A stretch of 56,271 bases of DNA from Mesostigma viride (Eukaryota > Streptophyta > Mesostigmatophyceae > Mesostigmatales > Mesostigmataceae). The position numbers were made by a program, and so were the translations under genes. Below are positions 35,760 through 45,300 of the stretch, in pieces. The DNA lies in assembly GCA_009746045.1 (NCBI GenBank), contig RPFO01000246.1, positions 2,128,517 to 2,184,787 of the forward strand, written 5' to 3'. Each line of letters starts with the position of its first letter. The stretch's first letter is position 1. Under the pieces are notes generated by a model that saw nothing but the letters and a program-made list of their open reading frames with translations, was not told where the DNA came from and did no database searches.

Positions 35760-36037
35760 ACCGAGTACCGGGATCGTAAACTACCAGGTGGTAAATTACC
35801 GTACGTACATTACCACGTCGGAATCTTACCACGTCGGAATCTTACCACGTCGTAATCTTACCACGTCGGAATCTTACCACGTCGGAATCTTACCACGTCG
35901 GAATCTTACCACGTCGTAACTTACCACCTCGTAACTTACGGCGTGGGATCGTAGGTGGGATCTCAGCGATAACTTACTGCGTGGGATCGTAGGTGAGATG
36001 TATATAGTAAGAATGAGCCGAGGCGTAATTTACCACC
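35760..36037. repeat. Right subterminal repeats of the CACTA element
   Basis: At least seven TTACCACGTCGGAATC or TTACCACGTCGTAA units occur between 35811 and 35935. A short palindrome follows at about 36018-36056 (CCGAGGCGTAA and complement), overlapping the terminal repeat. Confidence 0.85.
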
Positions 36038-36090
36038 TGGTAATTTACGCCTCGGATCCTTTTTACCACCCTCGGACGAAAAGTATAGTG
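36038..36090 (-). repeat. Right terminal inverted repeat of the CACTA element
   Basis: Reverse complement of 22739-22791, 53 of 53 bases. It ends GTATAGTG, followed by CCC. Confidence 0.93.
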
Positions 36091-37057
36091 CCCCTCCTCT
36101 CCACCATCTCCACCGCCACCTCCACCCTCCTCGCCTCCTCCACCGCGCCACCATCCCCTCCTTCGCCGCCATCACCGCCCAGCTCCGCGACATCGACCAG
36201 CGTCTTAAGGACAATGCCATCGCTATCGAGGTCCTGCAGAACACCTCAGGCCTCGCCGCGGTGAAGGACATTGCCGCCAAGCCAGCCCCTGCTGGCCTGG
36301 CCGGCGATGCTCCTGCCATCACGACCTGGGCGGACATGCTTAAGCAACATACCACCTCCACCACCTCCGCCGTCGCAGCCCAGCTCCACCGGCAGACGCT
36401 TGACCTCCGCGAGGAGGCCGAGCTCGCCAAGCGCAGCCTCAACGCCATACTCAAGAACTTCGACATGAAGGAAGGTGAGAATTCCGAGAAGCTTGCACAT
36501 GCGTTTGAGAGCAAAATCCTTGCACGCATGGGCCTTCTTGGTGAGATTAAGCTGACCGCCCACCGCCTACCCCGCGCGCGCGGGGTAAGGCAGGGGCGCC
36601 TCCGCTTCTTCTCCGGCATCTTTGAGAGCCCAGCGGACAAGATTTCGTTTCTCAGACGCCGCAAGCGGCTCGAGAAGACTCACTTCACCGTGGACGACGA
36701 CTTGACCCTGGCGCAGCAACAACGGCGACGGGAGCTATGGCGGCGACCTACCTCCAGCTCCGGCAGACCCGATCGGCAAGGCGGGCCAGCCGGTGTACTG
36801 GAAGGGGGCGGCCATCTATGTCGGCCACAAGCCCGGCTGGCACGCGACCCCCTCGACCACCGCGGCCCCAGCGACTCCAGAAGCCCCAGCCTAGGGGAAT
36901 ACAGCAGCAGTAGTGTAGAATATAGTTACTACAGTGGCCTTGTACATGCCCGCCTACTACAGGCACTATACCAGCTGAGGCCTAGCATTTTTAGTCATGT
37001 ACATGTGTGCATGCCTATGATGAGCCACCCTCCATCCAGATGATGCCTAGCTTTATT
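36091..37057 (+). pseudogene. ORF1 retroposon, copy A/C, 3' part (continues from 22738)
   Basis: Coding similarity resumes directly after the CACTA element. It includes AQLRDIDQRLKDNAIAI (coiled coil), WADMLKQHTTSTTS, the RRM-like AKRSLNAILKNFDMKEGE and the C-terminal FTVDDDLTLAQQQRRRELW. A frameshift follows RRRELW near 36738. The 3' UTR is recognisable to about 36960 (CAGTAGTGTAGAATATAG) but fades by 37057 with no hairpin, so this copy is truncated or rearranged at its 3' end. Together with 21966-22738 it forms one element. Confidence 0.75.
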
Positions 37058-37414
37058 TAAGGGGACAGTCCCGGCGCGAATATTTTTGGCGCCGAAAAAT
37101 TCGCGGTACCCGTCCGTACCGTGAAAAAGTGGTGCACGGTGCGCGCACCCCTACCGGAGCTGGCCATGGCGACGTGCTTTCAGGCAGAGTAGAAAAAGAT
37201 AGCTCGCGGAATGCAGAGAAACTGAGCGAATCTTAAAGACGATGAGTAAATGATACTACTTGGTAGCGGAGTTCGCGTTTTTTGCAGTGTCGATGATTTT
37301 ATTGATGACCATCGCCACGGGGGTCCAATCTGATGTTTTCGTCGAGAGGAATAAATTAGAATGCACGCTGGCGGCGGTGATTGTCAGGTTTTATGGGCTT
37401 TACCTAGCGTCAAG
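37058..37414. other. Unassigned spacer before the LTR element
   Basis: Small inverted motifs occur (GGCGCGAATATTTTTGGCGCC, CGGTACCCGTCCGTACCG). No gene is seen. Confidence 0.35.
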
Positions 37415-37866
37415 TGTTTGGAATTGGGAGAGGAGACTAATGGGTTTTACACAATGCCTTGTGCTTGGCCTTGCTACCCACACACCTTGCAGGCGCTGAA
37501 AGAAAGAGAGGTTGAAGACAATTTACGTGGAAGAATAAATGGCTTTATTAGAATATAATAGTTGGAGAAGAGCTTGAATGGAGGTCGAATGGAGGTTCCT
37601 GCCCTTAGGGGGCAGTTTCCTTTTATACCTTTTAGGCTAGGAAGGATGACATCAGCAATGACATCATCACAGAAGCTTGTAGAAACATCCTAGCATATTC
37701 CTAGCATATTCCCAGCATATTCTCAGTATATTCCAGGAATATTCCTGGCATATTCTTAGAACATTCCTAGAACATTCTAGACATGATCCAATGAGCTGGC
37801 ATAATAGCTAGATGCCAAGTGTCTACGTAATAATGTGCCACATAACATAATTAATAAAGTGACACA
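37415..37866 (-). repeat. 3' LTR of the copia element
   Basis: On the minus strand it has TATAAAA at 37627-37621 and AATAAA at 37549-37544, in the right order for U3-R. Upstream of the TATA are repeated GAANNTTC dyads (37737-37744, 37759-37766, 37770-37777). Confidence 0.92.
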
Positions 37867-37878
37867 TCTCTTCTCCTT
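37867..37878 (-). promoter_or_regulatory. Polypurine tract of the copia element
   Basis: Twelve purines (AAGGAGAAGAGA on the minus strand) lie immediately before the 3' LTR. The adjacent five bases (AGAGA) also precede the 5' LTR at 41801-41797. Confidence 0.85.
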
Positions 37879-39530
37879 GGAGTGACAAGTGTCATGCAAT
37901 GAGTCTACCCACTTGTCATCATGTAAGTCATAACATGTGTCATCATGAGCTTCCAACATTTGTCAGCTCATGGACCAAACACTTGTCCAATAGGCCATAG
38001 CACCACTTGTCAATCAAATACGTGATGCTACTAGGCTGACTCAGGTTACAAGTCATCCATGTCCAAGTATAGGACTATGGCACATGAATATTGATCAGCT
38101 CATTGAGCCCAATCCATCTAGCTTATCAACGCTATCGAATTCCCAGTCCATATGGAATAAATCCAACAAGAAATAAATCAGGCTGGGATACATTGTGGCC
38201 AGGTGGATATAATATCCCTCCCCGGACAGGAGAAATTCTGCGGATGACTGTAGGTGTAAGTTGGCGATGCCATGGTAACCGGAGACGTCCGTCCTATTGT
38301 CAGCAAAATTTGGTGCGAGAGGTCCCCAGTTCGATTCAGGTCGGATTCATTTGTAGATCGCGTTTTCCGCGTTTTCCGCGGCCCGGCACTGAACGCAAAG
38401 GTTTTCACCTTTGCGGAGTGTCTGATCAGAATAATATCCCTAACACCCCCCTTAGCCACATGGGCACAATGCAAAAGATGTCTGGGTAGGTGGAATCTCA
38501 ACACCCCCCTTAACCACATGCTCGTAGCATGCCGTCCAGTTGCTAGCATGGTGCAACTGAAAATGAAGATGCCGTCCTCGTGAAACGCTTGAAGCTCCAA
38601 CATGCGGTCGTGAGCCGCACTACCGCCACTGATCCCCCCCCGGCAACGCGAATGAGTGTCCTACCATAGCAGCAACGCACTAGCTGCCCATCCTGGATGG
38701 CTGATACCCAACCCTTAGTTGGAAAAAGTGCTCTAGATGCTACATTCCCCCCTCACTCAAAGCGGCTGCCCATGGACACAATAGGGCCACACAGTCCCAC
38801 AAATATAATACGGCAACACATGCCAACAAAGAAAGTCCCTATGAGCTAACCCAAACGGTATAGAGGTAGGGTAACGGCAACAACACGTGCTGTACACACA
38901 CGGAGCAACATAACGTACGCCATCTCACAAAATAAATGACACCAACATCACGTTTTACGCCAATATTTAAACGGGGTGAGCAAACAAACATATTGGCAAC
39001 AAATGCCACACAAACAAGGTACAATACAACCTTCAACACAAAACACAGTGGCCATAACAGATAAACGCGCTTCATAGCAAAGAAAACAGGACGTGCAAGA
39101 CATTACCGCCACAAAGGCGAACACAGGTAACGATTACTTCGTCACGATTCACAAATCAATGCCCGAGAGTAAACATTACGTCCGACATTACAGGCTATGC
39201 CGAAGTGCACAGCCGAATTCGACACAAAGGACGTAAGCATTTGCATACAAGCAATGCTCTCAGCACAAAACAAAATAACACACGCGTCACAGGCACTTTA
39301 CTTACGAAAACAAGTCGTAGACGACGATACAACGGCGCTTCACTACGCCGCAGACCAGTGCCACAAATAGCGTGCAAAAACTCTGGAGATACACTCCAGG
39401 TACGTAGAAAACGTCTCGTGGGAACAATACCAAAATGCGTGGGCCATCGCCACTGAACGCATGGCAAAATAAACACATAATTGCTGGAAGAACACAAAGA
39501 AAGAACCAGAAAACGCAGGCTTACGGCGCC
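37879..39530 (-). other. Non-coding internal region of the copia element
   Basis: About 1.65 kb without a credible ORF. On the minus strand, two short sequences resemble the junction of a polypurine tract with an LTR start: TTAAGGGGGG/TGTTGAG near 38515 and CTAAGGGGGG/TGTTAGGG near 38450. A third TGTTGGATTTATTCC lies near 38165. These look like remnants of other copia LTR ends inserted here or recombined in. Confidence 0.5.
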
Positions 39531-41279
39531 TCACAATTTCCAGCAAACACGACACAAAAGTCGACATACAAGTTCATTTCCCACAGACAAAACATTAGGG
39601 CAACCTTGAGGAGTGGGGTCTGTGCATCCTGGGCGACAATTTCCAAGGGTCGTTGCAGCTAGCGCAATTGCAAATGCCATGGCCTGGCCGAACACCGTCA
39701 ACTGACCGACGTGATGCCTTGGCAGCATTTTGCAGTCGACTTGACCGTTGGTGCTTGACAACACTTTGGCTGACAGGTCGCTGTCCACGTCGTTGTCGGC
39801 TCGCTCGAGGCCTCGCGCGCCAGCACCGGACTTGGCAGTCCAGGACTTAGAAAAATTTGGCAGCTTGGTCGATTTCGCCCTCGCGTCACGAATTTGTTCC
39901 CCCTCAGTTAGGCTGGCAGCGTTCGAGCGCCGCGCCTTTGGTCTGGTCGCCGGACTTTGGTTACTAGCACCAGTATCACCTGGTATGCTGGCGGCGACAA
40001 CGCGCTCCGCCTGCACTGGGCTGTTCTGGACCGCAGTTTCTGGAAGTACTTCAGCGTCTGACACGGACTTCTCCATTGCGCTGGAAACTTCTCGAATTGG
40101 CGTGAACTTCCACTGGGCCGGCGCAGAGTATAAAAAGCCACGCAGTGTGCGAGTAATGCCCAGTAGGCCGCCCCCGATCCCGCATACACGGGCAAGCATG
40201 GCCAGTATGACCGTTAGGCCCACGGCCAGCCACTCCGCCGCGTGTCCCGAGGCACGTGAGATGCTGCGCTCGCTGCTCGCCATTTTCTGCCCTTGACAGG
40301 CAGCGTCGTTCTTGAAGCTCGTCGCCGACGATTTCAGCTCTGGGATGGCGTCCATCGCTGCGTCCGCACCGCGCGCGGGCAAAAAGTAGGTGTTGTTCCT
40401 CGTCACGATGCTGCAGGGCCTGCTGTTCAGCACAGCAACCCGCCTGACGAGGTCGACCTTGTGGCCATCCTTGACGAGCTGGCCGACTGATAGAAGTCGG
40501 GTGCTCAGCCTGGGAACGAGCAGCGCGTTTTGGAGGTGCACGTCCGCGTCCTGACCCGGCAGCTTCAGTTTGACAGTCCCGATGGCTGTCGCCTTCAGTT
40601 GGCCGCCTGAGCCGGCGATTTCCCTGTCATGAGGGTGCAGGCACACGAAGTCCGACGGGCATGGCGTCATGTGACAGCTCGCTGCGGAATCCAGCACCCA
40701 GCTGGTCGGTGCTTTCTTTTCATACTGCGTGAGTGCAGCAGCATCCGACGGCGATGGCGACTCGGCGATGGTGGCGAAGACGAAGCCGGACCGCTCCGCA
40801 GCCTCCTCGGTGATACGCGCCTCGCTGGCACCTGGTGAGTGCTCCTTTCTCGCTTGGTTCCGTCGCGTTGCCTTGTTCTTGCGTTCTTGCTTCAGCTCCG
40901 GATGCTTCTCCCAGCACTGGGTGTCCACGTGCCCGGCCTTCTTGCAGTAATTGCACCGCCTCTTTCCTCCACTTTTCTTCGTAGTAGTGTGGAAAACCTG
41001 GCCGTTAGGGGAGCCCTCCTTCTTTGCTTGAGCAGAACGCCTTCCGTGCAGTAGCTCCTCCGCCTCCAGCAGCGCAGTCTTGACCTCCTTTAGCGAATCC
41101 TCCTCTCCAGTTAGGACCTTGACCAGGTCACAATAGGCCGATGCTAAGGCCTTCAACACAGCCTTGATTTCTTCCCATTTCCTCAGAGACCGCCCATCAA
41201 ACGTTGTGATGGACTTGCTTGTTGCCCGGAATTGCTTGTAGCACGCTTCCTTGGTAGCCATGGTGTCTTCAGTCGCCAA
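39531..41279 (-). CDS. Copia Gag remnant plus aspartic protease with C-terminal membrane segments
   Basis: A single 582-codon ORF begins 66 bp after the 5' LTR. Residues 24-35 (TTFDGRSLRKWE) match the start of a copia Gag, but residue 40 onward (VLKALASAYCDLVKVLTG) matches its end, so the central Gag fold is missing. A zinc knuckle CX2CX4HX4C lies at 109-122. The protease motif LDSAAS is at 196-201, and a GAG-pre-integrase-like region (LLSVGQLVKDGHKV) follows at about 263-276. Instead of integrase, the protein continues with a hydrophobic segment (about 340-366, EWLAVGLTVILAMLARV), a polar Ala/Ser-rich linker and a second hydrophobic segment (about 525-547), with a Cys-rich end. The frame is intact. 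Reverse transcriptase must come from elsewhere. Confidence 0.85.
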   Translation of the reverse strand: MATEDTMATKEACYKQFRATSKSITTFDGRSLRKWEEIKAVLKALASAYCDLVKVLTGEEDSLKEVKTALLEAEELLHGRRSAQAKKEGSPNGQVFHTTTKKSGGKRRCNYCKKAGHVDTQCWEKHPELKQERKNKATRRNQARKEHSPGASEARITEEAAERSGFVFATIAESPSPSDAAALTQYEKKAPTSWVLDSAASCHMTPCPSDFVCLHPHDREIAGSGGQLKATAIGTVKLKLPGQDADVHLQNALLVPRLSTRLLSVGQLVKDGHKVDLVRRVAVLNSRPCSIVTRNNTYFLPARGADAAMDAIPELKSSATSFKNDAACQGQKMASSERSISRASGHAAEWLAVGLTVILAMLARVCGIGGGLLGITRTLRGFLYSAPAQWKFTPIREVSSAMEKSVSDAEVLPETAVQNSPVQAERVVAASIPGDTGASNQSPATRPKARRSNAASLTEGEQIRDARAKSTKLPNFSKSWTAKSGAGARGLERADNDVDSDLSAKVLSSTNGQVDCKMLPRHHVGQLTVFGQAMAFAIALAATTLGNCRPGCTDPTPQGCPNVLSVGNELVCRLLCRVCWKL

Positions 41280-41332
41280 TGGAACTGGATGTCTCTGGGT
41301 TCACAGTGGTCTTCTTGTTCCTCAGTAACAAA

Positions 41333-41344
41333 CCTCCGATACCA
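41333..41344 (-). promoter_or_regulatory. Primer binding site, initiator-Met tRNA type
   Basis: TGGTATCGGAGG directly follows the LTR terminus CAAACA. Plant copia elements usually have TGGTATCAGAGC, complementary to the 3' end of initiator tRNA-Met. One mismatch is visible. Confidence 0.85.
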
Positions 41345-41796
41345 TGTTTGGAATTGGGAGAGGAGACTAATGGGTTTTACACAATGCCTTGTGCTTGGCC
41401 TTGCTACCCACACACCTTGCAGGTGCTGAAAGAAAGAGAGGTTGAAGACAATTTACGTGGAAGAATAAATGGCTTTATTAGAATATAATAGTTGGAGAAG
41501 AGCTTGAATGGAGGTCGAATGGAGGTTCCTGCCCTTAGGGGGCAGTTTCCTTTTATACCTTTTAGGCTAGGAAGGATGACATCAGCAATGACATCATCAC
41601 AGAAGCTTGTAGAAACATCCTAGCATATTCCTAGCATATTCCCAGCATATTCTCAGTATATTCCAGGAATATTCCTGGCATATTCTTAGAACATTCCTAG
41701 AACATTCTAGACATGATCCAATGAGCTGGCATAATAGCTAGATGCCAAGTGTCTACGTAATAATGTGCCACATAACATAATTAATAAAGTGACACA
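41345..41796 (-). repeat. 5' LTR of the copia element
   Basis: 452 bp, essentially identical to the 3' LTR. Its TATAAAA is at 41557-41551. Confidence 0.92.
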
Positions 41797-42352
41797 TCTC
41801 TGGGGGGGCCCACAATCAATCTACAATACCCATGCCAAATTTTATTACTTGAGGAGACGCCATTTCAACAAATACATGACAATTGATGCTCATTGTGAAT
41901 GCGTTTCCACATGAAATCATTACCATTTCATGCAATTTGGTCACTGGTGCGCTTTCCGCGTGCACTTTTCATTACTAGATTGCTTAAATTTATTAAAATT
42001 TATTAACATTTATTAAAATTTATTCAAGTCGGGGTAAAATTGGCTGTTTTTGTCATAGTGTCATGCACTCGGAGGGTAAGCAAGTGAGACAAGTTGTAGA
42101 TTATTTACAATTGCACAACCCTCTCCACGACCCCGCTAGTTCTATTTATAGAACGAATTATAATTATTGCCAAAATTGTGCACAAGCCTGTGCACAACCC
42201 AACCAGTAATTCCCACTTGAACTTTGAATATTCAAGTGAATGCTCTGGAGACAGATGTACAGATCGATCTTTACAAATGTACACGAGTTCAGATCAAGCT
42301 ATCTAACTACCTACTAACAGGCGTTTCTTTACACCCCGTCCGCTGGGCTTCT
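41797..42352. other. AT-rich spacer
   Basis: It begins TCTCTGGGGGGGCCCACAATC next to the 5' LTR. A short TTTATTAAAA repeat occurs at 41985-42025. No gene is supported. Confidence 0.4.
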
Positions 42353-45300
42353 TTACACCCCCTCCCGCACATCTGCGCCAGCCTTCCCTTGAGGTTTTCG
42401 TTTGCCCTGCCCTGCGGCTTGGTCTCCCCCCTTCTCTTGGAGTCGTGGGGAAGATCTGGTCGCTGGGGAAGATCTGGTCGCCAGGTACCCCTTGTCCATC
42501 CACCACTCCAAATACGTTCCCTCAGGTGGCTTGAAACAGTTCCGCATCTCGTCTTGTTGTACCTTGAAAATTGCCGCGGGCATCGTCCCCTGCTCCCCAT
42601 TAATCCAGATTCCCTTTTCGTCACACCCTTCTGCCCAAAATTTAACGTACCACACGCCCGTTTTATCCACCTTTCGAACGACTCCATGCACCAGGAACGT
42701 GTCGACGTGGAAATCAGGCATGTGTGCCAGCTTCATTGGGTCTGCATTGAGTTTAGCCACCGAATCAGCAGCCCACGTGGGCTTCCACAACGTATCAAGG
42801 CGCTGGGATTGGTTCTTCCGATACTGGCAAAATTCACCGCCGTGCTTGCACAATACCGAAACCGGACATCCAACAGGCGAGCGGGGCACGACCCGTTTCC
42901 CCCCCCCCCACCTTCCAGATTCTCCATCCACGGCTGCCAACTTGGTGGTGGCACTTTCTTGTCTAGTGGCTTGGGCTGGGTTGCGGTAACTGTGACACGT
43001 CTTTGTGGCGCTTCCTCCTCAGGTTCCGATTCTTCCGATTCTTCCGAATCTTCCTCAAACCCTTTGGGTGGGCCGCCATGCGCGTCATCCTTTGGCGGCT
43101 CCTCTTCAGACTCGTCACCTGTGGGTGGGACAAGCAATGACGAGCGGCGCAATTAGTTATCATTACAATCGCAAATCAAACTTGGGAATATGCAAACATC
43201 ATAATTTAACCGACCATATTCACTCAGATTAACTTACCCTTTGACAGATGACTAGCCGTTGCTCTTGATCGAACGTGCCCGCCAGGCGAAAGGAGCTTTT
43301 TGCAGTAGTCGACGGCACGCCCCAACATCCCCCCCCAGACGCCCCCGAATTCCCCTTCGAGCCTCCCTCCCCTCCCCCCCATCCTTCCCCCCTTCCCCCG
43401 ATGCGCCGGTCGACCCGCCCCCTCTCCGCCCTTCTCTCCGCCCCCCTCTCCGCCCTTTGACCCGCCCCCCTCTCCGCCCTTCGACCCGCCCCCTCTCCGT
43501 CCTTCGACCCCCCCCCTCTCCGCCCTTCGACCCCCCCCCTCTCCGCCCTTCGACCCGCCCCCCTCTCCGTCCTTCGACCCCCCCCCTCTCCGCCCTTCGA
43601 CCCGCCCCCCTCTCCGCCCTTTGACCCGCCCCCCTCTCCGTCCTTCGACCCCCCCCCCTCTCCGCCCTTCGACCCGCCCCCCTCTCCGCCCTTCGAACCC
43701 CCCCCTCTCCGTCCTTCGACCCGCCCCCCTTATCACCACCCTCATTCCCGCCCCCTCATCATCGCCGGCACCATCATCACCAACCTCCTCCCCATCATCA
43801 CCCCCATGTGACCCGACATCCTCATCATCCCCCATTGAGACGTCTTCGGCCGAGGGGGTCTCCGAGGCGGCGCGCTTCCGGCGTTTCTTTTTGGTGCCAG
43901 CGCCTGCCGTCTCCAGCGGACGCTTCTGGGCTGCACCCGCAATTTCCTTGCCCGAACGGCCGTTGGGATTGGAAATATCCTCCCCCTCAGGCCGCTTCCC
44001 AAGTACCTTCAGAAGGACCTTAAACCCATCCACCTGCTCCTTTGACCCAATGAAGATCACGGGTGGGTTGAAGAATCCCGTGAAATCGCCTAGGTACGAC
44101 GACCAGGCGTCCTTCACACCATTGAAATCTCCACAATCCTTCGCCGCCTTCCAGTCCCTTTTCTCCACCCACGCACCCGTTCGACCCTTCAACAATTCCT
44201 CATCATTCCACAGCTTCGCGTGGTGTTCCAAATTCAGCAGCCATATCCCATTCTTGATATCCGGCTGGTTCACCCCCCCCTTCCTCTTCACAACAAATTC
44301 GAACCCCTCCATTGCATTAAGTACCACTTGAGCCAACCGTGTCGGCCCATCGCTTTTCTCCCACGCGAAAGTCTTCATCATGAACTCACAGGTCGTTTCC
44401 CCGTCAGACCCGTAAATTTTCTTAGAAATCCACGGGCCCTGCTGCTCGATTTCGGATGCCAGCTCCTCCGACCCAAACTTCCGCGGGGGTTCCCGCTTCT
44501 CCCCCACCTTTTTTTGGCGACCCGACTGGACGTCCTCTGCCTCGGCATGTTCGGCTTGGCCTTCCTCCGGCACAGCCCCCGTCACCACCACAGCCCCCGC
44601 CACAGGCTGTACGGGTTGGGGCACCACAGCCTGTTCGGTTGGGGGTTCGGGCGCAATCAGGACCCACCATTTCGTTTCCTCCTTGTGGGTCGTCCCAAAA
44701 TCCGTCCTCTCCAGCAGTGCAAGTGGGAAGGTGGAATCGTCCCTCCCCGTTGGCCTGATAACCGCCCTTAGTCTCTTGGCAGCTACAGCGACCGTATCGG
44801 CCACCCTCTGAAGGGCGCTGTCGGATTCCGAAGGCTGCATCGGCAACCAGCCGAGGTCGCGTGGTTCGGGGTATTTCCCCAAATCGCGGTTGTAGATCAT
44901 GAAAAGCTGGACCATCACCTCGCAGAAGATCTTGGCCATGTATGTCAGGTCATACAAGCACTGAGGAGGAACGTGTTTGGCCTTCACGGTTGCCATGATA
45001 GACGGCCAGAATCGAAAGCGGGCTAGACTCCTCCACCCTTCCTGTTTGATCCCCCCCCCTTCCTCATCACCCTTCCCTCCCCGTCCAGCTTGTCCGCTGC
45101 CACGATGTCCAGAAACTCTGCAAGCTCCTTGGCCAGCTTGTCCTCAATCGGCATTCCACATCTACTGTCGTCGTTCGGAGCGACCGTTTCATCCTTCACA
45201 GCCGAGATGAAGTCGTAGACTTGGGTTTTCTCCGATTCGGACAAACCACCCTCGTTCAATCGCCCTCCAACCCGCTCCTCACCACCCTCCTCCCCCTCCC

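Larger units (their letters stand above)
37415..41796 (-). mobile_element. Non-autonomous Ty1/copia LTR retrotransposon, 4.38 kb
   Basis: The two LTRs (41345-41796 at the 5' side and 37415-37866 at the 3' side) are both 452 bp, start TGTGTCAC, end CAAACA on the minus strand, and differ at one base that I can see (37490 region, GGCGCTG against GGTGCTG). The primer site TGGTATCGGAG abuts the 5' LTR. A purine tract AAGGAGAAGAGA abuts the 3' LTR. The internal region has one ORF (Gag remnant plus protease) and no integrase, reverse transcriptase or RNase H. The near-identical LTRs imply recent insertion by enzymes supplied in trans. Flanks are TCAAG on one side and TCTCT on the other, so there is no target duplication. 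Confidence 0.9.

Noticed and set aside
38320-38360. tRNA gene or tRNA-derived SINE suggested by a B-box-like AGTTCGATTCAGG
   Set aside because: No matching A box, acceptor stem or anticodon arm could be folded around it, and the T stem pairs poorly.
42224-43156. 310-codon plus-strand ORF
   Set aside because: It is antisense to exon 4 of the minus-strand gene, which has better splice borders and more protein-like composition.
43621-44771. Plus-strand ORFs of 183 and 236 codons
   Set aside because: Shadows of exon 3 on the minus strand, created by its GC-rich repeats.
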